Shown here in pieces: positions 45,008 to 53,428 of a stretch of 64,000 nt of DNA. The notes under the pieces were generated by a model. The model did no database searches and was not told the origin of the DNA. It saw only the letters and a program-made list of their open reading frames with translations. The stretch is from assembly GCA_964405435.1 (NCBI GenBank), contig CAYOOD010000004.1:72484-136483 (forward strand), written 5' to 3'. This DNA comes from DVEG01 sp964405435. Lineage in GTDB: Bacteria > Cyanobacteriota > Cyanobacteriia > Cyanobacteriales > Oscillatoriaceae. A program made the translations under genes and the position numbers. Each line of letters begins with the position of its first letter. The first letter of the stretch is position 1.

Positions 45008-45430
45008 ATGGCTCAAGTTGTTGAATCGCTTTTCACAGAAGGAATCGAACGCTATCAAGCAGGCGAAGGTCCCGATACGCTGATTCCGGTTTTTAAGGAC
45101 ATCTGCGATCGCGCCCCCAAAAACAGCAATGCTTGGACTTGTTTGGCGTGGCTGTACCTGCTGGACAACAAGCCCGCTCAGGCTTGCAAAGCCGCCCAAA
45201 AAGCTGTCAAGTTAAATCCCCAAGATCCCCAAGCTCGCGTCAACCTGGCGATCGCCATGCTCGACAGTTCCCAAAAGGGCGTGCGGTCGCACATCGAAGC
45301 CGCCACGCAGCTCATCATCGTTTCCGAAGAACTGCGGGAGGAGGTTAAAAAGAACCTTGAAGAAGGATTAAGTAGAAAAGCGGATTGGAAGAGCTTGAAA
45401 CGGGTGCAAGCCTGGTTATTTGAAGTTTAA
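45008..45430 (+). CDS. TPR-repeat protein
   Basis: A 140-residue protein from ATG at 45008. Residues 15-85 form two tetratricopeptide repeats (AWTCLAWLYLLDNKPAQACK, AAQKAVKLNPQDPQARVNLA), helical hairpins used for protein binding. The remaining helices (RSHIEAATQLIIVSEELREE, WKSLKRVQAWLFEV) continue the superhelix. No signal peptide or enzymatic motif. Similar short TPR proteins are widespread in cyanobacteria and the partner cannot be told from context. Confidence 0.85.
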   Translation: MAQVVESLFTEGIERYQAGEGPDTLIPVFKDICDRAPKNSNAWTCLAWLYLLDNKPAQACKAAQKAVKLNPQDPQARVNLAIAMLDSSQKGVRSHIEAATQLIIVSEELREEVKKNLEEGLSRKADWKSLKRVQAWLFEV

Positions 45431-45722
45431 TTTCCATCTCCGATCGGGATTCTCACCGCCCCACCCCCTCTCCCATCCCTGCTAAACCGCTTTTTGTGAC
45501 GCTTTTCGCGACGGCTGTGTCGGCGCGAGAACCGCCACAACCCCTCTACTGCTTTGCCAACTATGTAAAGAAATGTTTCAATCTTATAAAAATTCGCAAT
45601 AATTTCTTAGAAAACTTAATGGAAAAAATAGAGATCCTAATGATAAGATTTTGTGAACGAAAGGATTACAAATTCCTTTGTTACTGTAGGCCCACTTACC
45701 CGATCGCAGGAGTTAAGCAATT

Positions 45723-45917
45723 ATGACTAATGAAGTTGTTGGCATCAAACCGGAAACCCGCAACCACAAAGGATTTTTTATTCAGGAAGCCTCTTACAAG
45801 CTGATGGGAATCGACCAATCAGGCTGGGCGCTGATTTGCATGGATGATGCAGTCTGCCACTATGTCGATCCGGATAACCTGGAAGTATCCGACGACGCCG
45901 ATGGCGAACTTGCTTGA
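45723..45917 (+). CDS. Small conserved-type protein
   Basis: A 64-residue acidic protein, preceded by a good ribosome site (caggagtt). The sequence (GFFIQEASYKLMGIDQSGWA, then LICMDDAVCHYVDPDNLEVS) looks like a compact beta fold. I do not recognise a named family. The spacing, ribosome site and codon use support a real gene. It stands alone in a 700-bp interval between the TPR gene and the SDR gene. Confidence 0.7.
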   Translation: MTNEVVGIKPETRNHKGFFIQEASYKLMGIDQSGWALICMDDAVCHYVDPDNLEVSDDADGELA

Positions 45918-46150
45918 GTTTTTTGACCTAGCACTTTTACAATCGCAGTCAATATGTTTCATACAACGGCTGTCCTCGCATTTGAGGGACAGCCAAATTT
46001 TTTTTTCAAGGGCGATCGGCAATTTCAGACGCCAGTCAAGTCAGCACCGTTCCCGCCAGCAATTGCGGCGATCGGCAGCCAATTGAGCCTGAGAAAATAT
46101 ACTTAAATAGGTAGATTCAACTAGCAGCCGTCCGCCTGCGGAACATCATC

Positions 46151-47080
46151 TTAGTTAGAAGCCGCCACCACTTCCTCTAAAGCTGGCTTGACTGTCGAGT
46201 ATTGATAATCAAACCCCGATTCTAAAGTGCGTTTTGGCAAGACTTGCTGACCTTCGAGAACGACTTGGGCGGCATCTCCTAAAAGCACTTCTAATGCAAA
46301 AGGAGGCACCGGCAGCCAAGAAGGGCGGTGCATCACTTCCCCCAGAGTTTGGCACAATTGAGCCATGCGAACTGGATTGGGAGCAGTGGCGTTGAAAATC
46401 CCCGCCATAGCCGGATCTTTGAGGGCTTTCAAAATCAGGGCAACCATGTCGTCGCGGTGAATCCAAGAAAACCACTGCTGCCCGCTGCCGAGGGGACCGC
46501 CGGCAAAAAGTCTGAAAGGCAAAAGCATTTTGGCGATCGCCCCGCCATTGCCCAGAACGATGCCCGTGCGCAGAATTACCAAACGGGTGCCAGAATCTTT
46601 GACTTTTTGCGCCGCAGCTTCCCAGGCTTGACAAACTTCTGCCAAAAAATCATTCCCCGCCGCAGAGGTTTCGTCAAACACAGCCGTTTCGGAAGTGCCG
46701 TAATAGCCGATCGCCGAGGAATTAACCAAAACCGAGGGTTTCGGATTGGCGATCGCGATCGCCTCGACAATTTTCTCAGTGCCGATCGTGCGGCTGTCGA
46801 TAATTTCCCGCTTGCGCTCCGGCGTCCAGCGCTCGTCAGCGATCGGAGCGCCCGCCAGATTCACCACCCCATCGCACCCTTTTATCGACTGCTGCCAATC
46901 CCCCGACTGTTCCGGCGTGTAGCCGACAATTTCCAGATTTGGGAAAGCACTGAGCGGAAACACCCGCCGCGCCCGTTCGGGATTGCGCGTCAAAACCAGC
47001 ACGCGATCGCCAAGCTCATGCAAGCGCTCCACCAATCGAGTGCCAACAAATCCAGTAGCCCCTGTGATAGCAACTTTCAT
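46151..47080 (-). CDS. NAD-dependent epimerase/dehydratase, TIGR01777 (SDR39U1-like) family
   Basis: A 309-residue short-chain dehydrogenase-like protein from ATG at 47080 (MKVAITGATGFVGTRLVERL); another ATG at 47083 is equivalent. The Rossmann motif GATGFVG lies at 7-13, followed by GVVNLAGAPIADERWTPERK and the active-site region SSAIGYYGTSE. The late segment WFSWIHRDDMVALILKAL and a DUF1731-like C-terminal region (MHRPSWLPVPPFALEVLLGD) define the TIGR01777 group. Substrate unknown in bacteria; the family has often been mislabelled as a cell division inhibitor. Confidence 0.92.
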   Translation of the reverse strand: MKVAITGATGFVGTRLVERLHELGDRVLVLTRNPERARRVFPLSAFPNLEIVGYTPEQSGDWQQSIKGCDGVVNLAGAPIADERWTPERKREIIDSRTIGTEKIVEAIAIANPKPSVLVNSSAIGYYGTSETAVFDETSAAGNDFLAEVCQAWEAAAQKVKDSGTRLVILRTGIVLGNGGAIAKMLLPFRLFAGGPLGSGQQWFSWIHRDDMVALILKALKDPAMAGIFNATAPNPVRMAQLCQTLGEVMHRPSWLPVPPFALEVLLGDAAQVVLEGQQVLPKRTLESGFDYQYSTVKPALEEVVAASN

Positions 47081-47403
47081 CATCCAATTATCCACCCACG
47101 CTTAATACTTCTTAACCATAGTAGGGTGTTTGGCGCGCCCTCCCGCTCGGCCCAATTTTGACAACCTGAAAAAAAAATCACTAGCATCGAACTAGACCTT
47201 CCAGGCTGCGCCAAGGAAAGCACTCCTCTCGATCCGTTTGTCGCTTCGGATCTGTCGGCGATTCCCGTAGGGTAGTCGGCTTGACGCGAAAACAGCCAAG
47301 AGTGAGAGAGCAAGCCGCAGCAAGCGATGGCGTCAATTGCACAGACTCTCCTAGAGCGCGAGCCAGAGAAAGGCTTCAATCGAAGTTTTGAGGAAAAATT
47401 GCC

Positions 47404-48486
47404 ATGACGACCGCCCTACACAAACCCAACTTTATCGAGTCGTTGCTGGGTGACGAAGCAGAAGACTTGCTGACATACAAGGCGAAAGTTCCCAAAGAAA
47501 TGCTGCACCTGCCGGGGCCGGATTTTCTAGACCGGATCTGGGCGCACAGCGATCGCTCCCCGCAAGTCCTGCGCAGCTTGCAGCAGTTGTATTCCACAGG
47601 CCGCTTGGCCAACACCGGCTATCTTTCCATCCTGCCCGTCGATCAGGGGATCGAACACTCAGCGGGTGCCTCCTTTGCCCCCAACCCCCTGTATTTCGAT
47701 CCCGAAAATATTATTAAGCTGGCGATCGCGAGCGGCTGCAATGGCGTGGCCACCACCCTCGGCGTTTTGGGCAGCGTTTCGCGCAAGTACGCTCACAAAA
47801 TCCCCTTCATCGTCAAAATCAATCACAACGAACTGCTCACCTATCCCAACAAATACGATCAGATCGCGTTCGCCTCTGTCGAGCAAGCCTGGAATCTGGG
47901 AGCCGTCGCCGTAGGAGCAACGATATACTTTGGTTCCGAAGAATCAACCCGCCAGATTCAAGAAGTGAGCAAAGCCTTTGCTCGCGCCCACGAACTGGGC
48001 ATGGCAACGATTCTCTGGTGCTACCTGCGCAACAGCGCTTTCAAACAAGTGAAAGACTATCACGTTGCCGCCGATCTCAGCAGCCAAGCCAACCATCTGG
48101 GCGTGACAATTGAAGCAGACATCATCAAGCAGAAGCTGCCCGAATGCAATAACGGTTATGCCGGCGTCTCCCAAGCCACCGGCAAGAAATACGGCATGAC
48201 GCACGAGCGGGTTTATTCAGAACTGACGAGCGATCATCCCATTGACTTGACGCGCTATCAGGTCCTCAATTGCTATGCCGGTCGCGCGGGTTTGATTAAC
48301 TCTGGCGGCGCTGCCAGCAAAAACGACTTTGCCGAAGCGGTACGCACGGCAGTGATTAACAAGCGAGCCGGCGGAACGGGCTTGATTTCCGGACGCAAGA
48401 CGTTCCAGCGTCCGTTTGAGGAAGGGGTGAAGTTATTTCACGCCATTCAGGATGTCTATCTCTCGCCCGATGTAACGATCGCCTGA
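47404..48486 (+). CDS. fbaB: Fructose-bisphosphate aldolase class I
   Basis: A 360-residue class I (Schiff-base) aldolase of the DhnA-type bacterial/archaeal group, acting in glycolysis, gluconeogenesis and the Calvin cycle. Visible marks: LSILPVDQGIEHSAGASFAP (active-site loop around 76-95), PFIVKINHNELLTYPNKYDQ, GAVAVGATIYFGSEES and the phosphate-binding loop LINSGGAASKNDF with GGTGLISGRKTFQRP near the end. A 320-bp upstream gap (47084-47403) should hold its promoter; no clear elements could be read. The downstream hairpin at 48642-48684 may affect its mRNA end. Confidence 0.93.
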   Translation: MTTALHKPNFIESLLGDEAEDLLTYKAKVPKEMLHLPGPDFLDRIWAHSDRSPQVLRSLQQLYSTGRLANTGYLSILPVDQGIEHSAGASFAPNPLYFDPENIIKLAIASGCNGVATTLGVLGSVSRKYAHKIPFIVKINHNELLTYPNKYDQIAFASVEQAWNLGAVAVGATIYFGSEESTRQIQEVSKAFARAHELGMATILWCYLRNSAFKQVKDYHVAADLSSQANHLGVTIEADIIKQKLPECNNGYAGVSQATGKKYGMTHERVYSELTSDHPIDLTRYQVLNCYAGRAGLINSGGAASKNDFAEAVRTAVINKRAGGTGLISGRKTFQRPFEEGVKLFHAIQDVYLSPDVTIA

Positions 48487-49082
48487 CGGGGGAGAAGGAA
48501 ATTTCTAGTGTTTTGTCAAGATTATTCTGGAGGGTGGGTTGGGGAGTTGCCGGGAAAAGGGGGATTAGGGGATGGAGCGATCGCGAGAAACGCAACTAAC
48601 ACTCTTTCCCCTCAGCCTCATCGAATAACGCTAACTTGAAGTTATTCGGTTGGGCAAGGCTTTTAGGTCTACCCAACCGAATAAAAAATGGTGAAGGGTT
48701 GGTTTAAAAAAATCGGGGGTTTCGATCGCGCTATAAATCAGATTTGTGAAAGAAATATAATGAAAATTCGGCGGGCTTCGCGGCAAAGAAGCCTGAAGAG
48801 GCATTGAGAATGTCAGGAAATGGAACTCGCGCCGCACAAGCCCGAACTACTTGATGCAAGCAACGGGGACGAGCGGCAGCGTCGCCCGTGGTGGGTTCTG
48901 CGGGCGGTGGGGACACGCCAGAACGGGCACGGCACCCCTTCTCCTGCCTGCCGCCGGCAGCTCCCGATTGAGAGTGAGTTTGCAGGCGCTCCGACTGAAA
49001 AAGTTAAAAAAACACTAATGTCGAGCCCGATCTGGGATTTGTCTGAGAGATTAGAGATTGGCCGCACTGGAGCAAGTAAAGC
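48487..49082. other. Long gap between aldolase and aminotransferase genes with nested hairpins
   Basis: No gene is supported in this 596-bp stretch. It contains TTATTCGGTTGGG (48642-48654) pairing perfectly with CCCAACCGAATAA (48672-48684). The first arm can also pair with CGAATAAC at 48622-48629, so two exclusive hairpins are possible. No T run follows on the plus strand. The remaining sequence has HIP1 sites and GC-rich text at 48825-48960 without clear structure. Confidence 0.7.
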
Positions 49083-50246
49083 ATGAAGCTGGCAGCACGA
49101 GTTGGTCAGGTGACACCTTCCTTAACGTTGGCGATCGACGCGAAAGCCAAGGCGATGAAAGCCGAAGGCATTGATATTTGTAGTTTTAGCGCCGGAGAAC
49201 CGGATTTCGACACGCCGGCGCATATAAAAGCAGCGGCAAAGCAGGCGCTGGACGCTGGAAAGACAAAATATGGCCCAGCAGCCGGGGAGCTGAAGCTGCG
49301 AGAAGCGATCGCCCGCAAGCTGAAAACTGAAAACGGTTTAGATTACAAAGCAGAAAACATCATTGTCACGAATGGCGGCAAGCATTCGCTCTATAACCTA
49401 ATGATGGTGCTGCTCGATCCGGGGGATGAGGTGATCGTCCCCGCGCCCTACTGGCTGAGCTATCCAGAAATGGTGACGCTGGCGGGTGGGGTGTCGGTTA
49501 TCGTTCCCACCGATGCCAAGAGCAACTACAAAATCACCCCCGAACAACTGCGCGCGGCTTGCACTCCCAAAACGCGCTTGTTCGTGATGAATTCGCCCTC
49601 CAATCCGACGGGCATGGTTTACACGCCGGAGGAACTGAAGGCGCTCGCGGAAGTCGTCGTCGAGAAAGATATCTTGGTCGTCTCCGACGAGATCTATGAG
49701 AGAATCATCTACGACGGCGCGAAACAAGTCAGTATCGGCTCGTTCGGGCCGGAGATATTCGCCCGGACGATTATCAGCAATGGCTTTGCCAAGGCATACT
49801 CGATGACTGGCTGGCGGTTGGGCTATCTGGCGGGGCCAAAAGATATCGTAAAAGCGACGATTACCCTGCAAAGTCACAGCACGTCTAACGTGTGTACGTT
49901 TGCCCAGTATGGGGCGATCGCAGCGCTAGAGGGTTCGCAAGATTGCGTCGAAGAAATGCGCCTAGCTTTTGCCGAACGGCGGAAGGCGGTACTGGAGCTG
50001 CTCAATGCCATCCCCGGGCTGAGCTGTCCGATACCGGAGGGAGCGTTTTACGTCTTTCCCAATATCAGCAAAACGGGGATGACATCGCTGCAATTTTGCG
50101 ACGGGTTGCTGGAAAAGGGAGTCGCAGCGGTTCCGGGGGTTGCCTTTGGTTCCGACGACTGCATCCGCCTCTCCTATGCAACGGATATGGCCACAATTGA
50201 AAAAGGGATGGCCAGGTTGGAGGCGTTTGCGAGAGCGATCGTCTAG
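49083..50246 (+). CDS. aspC: Aspartate aminotransferase, PLP-dependent
   Basis: A 387-residue class I aminotransferase. Substrate and cofactor residues are visible: TNGGKHSLYNL (93-103), SPSNPTGMVY (171-180), VVSDEIYERIIYDG with D202, and the PLP lysine K237 in SNGFAKAYSMTGWRLGYLAG. The C-terminal arginine region is GSDDCIRLSYAT. It interconverts aspartate and 2-oxoglutarate with oxaloacetate and glutamate in the cytoplasm; relatives may use other substrates such as prephenate, which cannot be excluded. Single gene, followed by a strong hairpin. Confidence 0.92.
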   Translation: MKLAARVGQVTPSLTLAIDAKAKAMKAEGIDICSFSAGEPDFDTPAHIKAAAKQALDAGKTKYGPAAGELKLREAIARKLKTENGLDYKAENIIVTNGGKHSLYNLMMVLLDPGDEVIVPAPYWLSYPEMVTLAGGVSVIVPTDAKSNYKITPEQLRAACTPKTRLFVMNSPSNPTGMVYTPEELKALAEVVVEKDILVVSDEIYERIIYDGAKQVSIGSFGPEIFARTIISNGFAKAYSMTGWRLGYLAGPKDIVKATITLQSHSTSNVCTFAQYGAIAALEGSQDCVEEMRLAFAERRKAVLELLNAIPGLSCPIPEGAFYVFPNISKTGMTSLQFCDGLLEKGVAAVPGVAFGSDDCIRLSYATDMATIEKGMARLEAFARAIV

Positions 50247-50286
50247 GGCGAACGATCGTATAGTGCGATCGGGATTAACATAGAAG

Positions 50287-50332
50287 GTAGTGCGGGCACT
50301 GCCAAGCTTCTCTTTGGCAATATCCGCACTAC
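50287..50332. other. Strong hairpin after aspC
   Basis: GTAGTGCGG (50287-50295) pairs with CCGCACTAC (50324-50332), and the inner TGCCAA/TTGGCA also pairs, giving a long interrupted stem. It lies 41 bp past the aspC stop. No T run follows, so it may be a mRNA-stabilising structure or a dispersed palindrome. Confidence 0.75.
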
Positions 50333-50373
50333 TACTAAGAACTCACTTCTAAAAACTAAAATCTAAACCTCTC

Positions 50374-51834
50374 ATGTCTGAACTATCCGAGTTGCAAGCA
50401 CGAGCCGCCGAGTATCTCCAACAGCAGCAATACAGCGAAGCCATCGCTCTTTACGAGCAAAGCATCGAAGCAAATCCGAGCGTCATGTCCAACTATTGGC
50501 AGCTCGGCTTAGCCCTACTGCTCCAAGGGCAAGAATCAGAAGCTCAGGTTACCTGGCTTTCAGCTATGGCACAGGCTAGTTCAGAACAAGTCAATGCATG
50601 GACGGAAGAACTCATTGAGGTTTTGGAAGCAGAAGCCGTGCGGCGAGAAGCAGTTTCTGACTTGCAAGTAGCCTGGGTAATGCGCCAGTATATTCGCGAA
50701 TTCGACCCTGAAAACCTCAACAATCTTGTGGCCGTGATTTGGCTTTCCGTTCAAATGGGAGAATTCCTAGTGGAAGGAAAGGAAGCTTTATTGGAAGCGA
50801 ATGAATTGCTTTCGTTAGGAAAATATAAAGAAATCAAGTCGGATCGGCTTTTGCAAGTATTAGAAAAGCTGAATCCTAGCGATATTAATGCAGGAAATTT
50901 TATCAAAAACTCTTTAAAATGTAAAGCTCTAATTGAGAATGACAATAATTTAGTGAAAATTAAATATAAATACGCTCAAGAATATTACTATCAAGGCATC
51001 GATCTAATGGCTATAGGTAAATCCTGGGAAGCTGTAGATAAATTTCAAAACGCCCTAGAATTCGACCGTGAAATCCCTGATATTCACTGGCAGTTAGGCA
51101 ATACATTATTGAAACTGTGCCAATATGAAGGAGCCTTGATTAGTTTTTATCAAGCTCTAGAAATTAACCGAAATTTTGAGGAGGTTCGCGAACAAATTTC
51201 TATTATAGAACCTTATTACAGTCAATTAAAATTTAAAAAATATGAATTTAGCGCGGATTTATTTACCGAAAATCTTAAAATTTGGCAAGAAAATTTAATT
51301 TCCTGGGCTGGCTTTCCGAATTTGCAAGTATTGGAGATCGGAAGTTGCGAAGGACAGTCTACTTGTTGGCTTTTAGACAATATATTAACTGATAATTCTG
51401 CTAAAATCACCTGTGTGGACTTATTTTTTCATTGGTACGAAAAAATATTTGATTCTAACATTATCAAAAGTGGAGCTTCAGAAAAGGTAGATAAGATTAA
51501 AGGGAAGTCGCAGGAGGTCTTGCGCCACCTGCCATTTAATTGCTATGATGTTATTTATATTGATGGGTCTCATGTAGCAAGCGATATTTTGGAAGATGCT
51601 GTTTTGAGCTGGAGGCTTTTAAAATTAGGAGGCTTACTAATATTTGACGATTATGATTATGTCTTCCTGCGCCAATCTAGCTGTGATTCTAAAAATAGCG
51701 CATTTTCCGGCTTGTCTTCTCATCCAAACTGGAATGCTAAAGTGGGTATAGACGCTTTTCTAATCGGATTTGAGGATAAAATTAAAATGTTATATAAAGG
51801 TCATCAAGTTATAGTTGAAAAAACTTCGGATTAA
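50374..51834 (+). CDS. TPR protein with C-terminal SAM-dependent methyltransferase
   Basis: A 486-residue two-part protein. Residues 1-90 and 195-280 form TPR-like repeats (EAIALYEQSIEANPSVMSNY, YYQGIDLMAIGKSWEAVDKF). Residues 310-440 form a class I methyltransferase of the Methyltransf_24 type: LQVLEIGSCEGQST (SAM-binding motif I), ITCVDLFFHWYE, YDVIYIDGSHVASDILEDAV and LLKLGGLLIFDDYDY. Base composition changes inside the gene. The first 400 bp resemble the neighbours, then the sequence becomes AT-rich. Such TPR-methyltransferases often accompany surface-glycan genes, but none is next to it here. Target unknown. Confidence 0.88.
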   Translation: MSELSELQARAAEYLQQQQYSEAIALYEQSIEANPSVMSNYWQLGLALLLQGQESEAQVTWLSAMAQASSEQVNAWTEELIEVLEAEAVRREAVSDLQVAWVMRQYIREFDPENLNNLVAVIWLSVQMGEFLVEGKEALLEANELLSLGKYKEIKSDRLLQVLEKLNPSDINAGNFIKNSLKCKALIENDNNLVKIKYKYAQEYYYQGIDLMAIGKSWEAVDKFQNALEFDREIPDIHWQLGNTLLKLCQYEGALISFYQALEINRNFEEVREQISIIEPYYSQLKFKKYEFSADLFTENLKIWQENLISWAGFPNLQVLEIGSCEGQSTCWLLDNILTDNSAKITCVDLFFHWYEKIFDSNIIKSGASEKVDKIKGKSQEVLRHLPFNCYDVIYIDGSHVASDILEDAVLSWRLLKLGGLLIFDDYDYVFLRQSSCDSKNSAFSGLSSHPNWNAKVGIDAFLIGFEDKIKMLYKGHQVIVEKTSD

Positions 51835-51950
51835 GGAAAAATACTCGTCATTATTAGAGTTAACCGCGCGCTCATTTTCGAGGCAAAGAGACTGTTAAGG
51901 AATGGCCAGGTTGGAGGCGATCGCGACTCGGCGCAGACCCATACGAACAG

Positions 51951-52244
51951 CTATGATAATATTTCTGAATATAACTCTGACGTTTTGCCTGCACGGTGTT
52001 TAGCCATCGCCTCGGCTGCAAGCTTAGCCAACAGCTCTGGGGAACGCGCAAACGATTCATCCCAACGACGCTCATCTTCAAGTTCTTCTAGGATCATCAT
52101 AGCGTGAAGCGTCAGCGTAGCGGCTCCGTAGGAGCTAGCTATCCCGGAGGGAATCGCATCCTGTTCTTCAGTCGGCAAAGTCTTCAACTGGGCGATGGCT
52201 ACGCCTCGGCCAAAGGCCTACGCGCGTTCAAGCAATTCAGTCAT
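51951..52244 (-). pseudogene. Antitoxin-like gene broken by short repeat insertions
   Basis: Read from ATG at 52244 the frame gives MTELLERA, an immediate TAG, then AFGRGVAIAQLKTLPTEEQD, an odd segment PSGIASSYGAATLTLHAM, and finally LEELEDERRWDESFARSPEL and AEAMAKHRAGKT. The parts before and after resemble small cyanobacterial antitoxin-like proteins (MTELLERA... LPxxEQxAI... LEELEDExRWDExFA). The stop and the odd segment coincide with palindromic repeat text (ctcggccaaaggcct near 52205; gtagcggctccgtaggagc near 52117). A 78-codon fragment from 52187 could still be translated. No toxin gene is adjacent. Confidence 0.75.
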
Positions 52245-52347
52245 AGCTACCACACTCTTAAACTAAAAATTGCATCCTATCTATTATCGCTCTTTATTGG
52301 CAAGTTGAGTAGAGTCTGAACGCGCTTTTGGAATGCCGTTAAACTCT

Positions 52348-52794
52348 TCACTCCTTCCATTCTACTCGAACGGGTTTGATCTCCTGTTCGTTGTATGCGG
52401 TGAGGTTGGCTTTTACATTCCCATTTGACCAGCTCATACCTGTAACGTGATATTTATAATTGTCTCCATATTGTGAACGGGCTAAATCCACTGCTTTAGC
52501 GCCCGCAGCGCCACCTAGCGTGAAGCGCATGATGCCAGTAAGTAATAGCATGAGGGCTACCCCAAGGATGAATGTAAGCTTGGGAGGAGAGGCAGAATGA
52601 CCCGATTGAAGGCTTGCTGATATTACAGGTGCAGCACGCAACTGTTTGTAGATCCAAACAAAAAGGGCGATCGCCATAATTTTACCGAGAAGCGACATCG
52701 AAAGACTGACCGGATCGAGGCGAAATTCAGTTGCCCAGAGTTCGGCTGGTTTCAAAAAGGGAAGCAGTATAAATGTGGCGATCGCCCATCGCAT
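52348..52794 (-). CDS. Small membrane protein of unknown function
   Basis: A 148-residue protein with helices at about 3-20 (WAIATFILLPFLKPAELW), 32-50 (LSMSLLGKIMAIALFVWIY) and 73-95 (LTFILGVALMLLLTGIMRFT), followed by a 55-residue soluble tail (SQYGDNYKYHVTGMSWSNG). I recognise no family. The tail looks like a small beta domain. Its start overlaps the first bases of the gene-pair relic on the other strand. Confidence 0.65.
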   Translation of the reverse strand: MRWAIATFILLPFLKPAELWATEFRLDPVSLSMSLLGKIMAIALFVWIYKQLRAAPVISASLQSGHSASPPKLTFILGVALMLLLTGIMRFTLGGAAGAKAVDLARSQYGDNYKYHVTGMSWSNGNVKANLTAYNEQEIKPVRVEWKE

Positions 52795-53120
52795 CGCTCA
52801 TCGAATTGCCGCAGTCTTTCCCTATATCCCCGACGCCCGATTGCGGCTGTATTCGTCGGCACTGTTGGCCCTGCGGTGGCCATTCCCCGGTCAATCGTCG
52901 CAGGTTCGCAGTTCTGATTCGGCGGCGATGGAAAGCTGGATGCTCTTTGGTGAAATGCGATCGCCCTCACTGCCCTGTCTGACTGACTCCCACTCCACGC
53001 TGATACCAGACGCGAGCGTCAATCAGCTCGTCTGGCACTATTTGAGAGATTGCTACGATGAGAGCCCGAACCCGTGAGATGCCTCTGGCGTTTCTCCCGA
53101 ATGACGAGAGGAATCCCCTA
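52779..53120 (+). pseudogene. Deleted relic of a CPBP protease-DUF1823 gene pair
   Basis: The DNA aligns by eye with the intact pair at 56030-56755. The first part (HRIAAVFPYIPDARLRLYS) matches HRIAAAFSTIPDARGWLYS of the protease. The sequence then jumps at ggccct to the end of that gene, keeps the tgaaatgcgatcgc spacer, and continues into a damaged DUF1823-like start (ATG changed to CTG). It retains VNQLVWHYL and tctcccgaatg before fading near 53120. Several internal deletions remove the catalytic region. It is a decayed duplicate, not a gene. Confidence 0.85.
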
Positions 53121-53353
53121 TTTTTTGACAGTAGGAGAAGAGGGCGATCGCATTTCAGGAATTGTCTCCACTATGGCTGCCAGCTATCCTTGAGGGAAAT
53201 CGAACTCTACCGTTTCAGCAGCGCTCATTTGCCAATCAAACTCAGCAAATCAGTGGCGACATGGATGGCGAAGGCTCTCAATCTAGTTTAAAGGGCTTCT
53301 GACGAGAGCAAAAGTGGAAGAAAATATAAAATCTATTAGTTTGCCCCCATTTT

Positions 53354-53395
53354 TTGACTTAAATCAACGCGCCAGAAATTCCCAACTCCTAAAAT
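53354..53395 (+). promoter_or_regulatory. FNR-box-like palindrome and -10 element before hcp
   Basis: TTGACTTAAATCAA at 53354-53367 matches the FNR/CRP-family consensus TTGAT-N4-ATCAA at nine of ten positions. TAAAAT at 53390-53395 could be the -10 element; a start near 53402 would place the box centre at about -41.5, the class II activator position. The hcp ATG is at 53429. The regulator in this organism is unknown. The rest of 53121-53428 shows nothing else. Confidence 0.6.
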
Positions 53396-53428
53396 TGTAA
53401 ACAGCGATTATTTTCCAGAGGACTGACG

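Noticed and set aside
48820..49086. 88-codon frame upstream of aspC
   Set aside because: No ribosome site, no recognisable fold, low-complexity Arg/Pro text and overlap with the aspC start.
51898..51927. Sequence atggccaggttggaggcg resembling the end of aspC
   Set aside because: Only 18 bases match; too short to claim a duplicated gene fragment.
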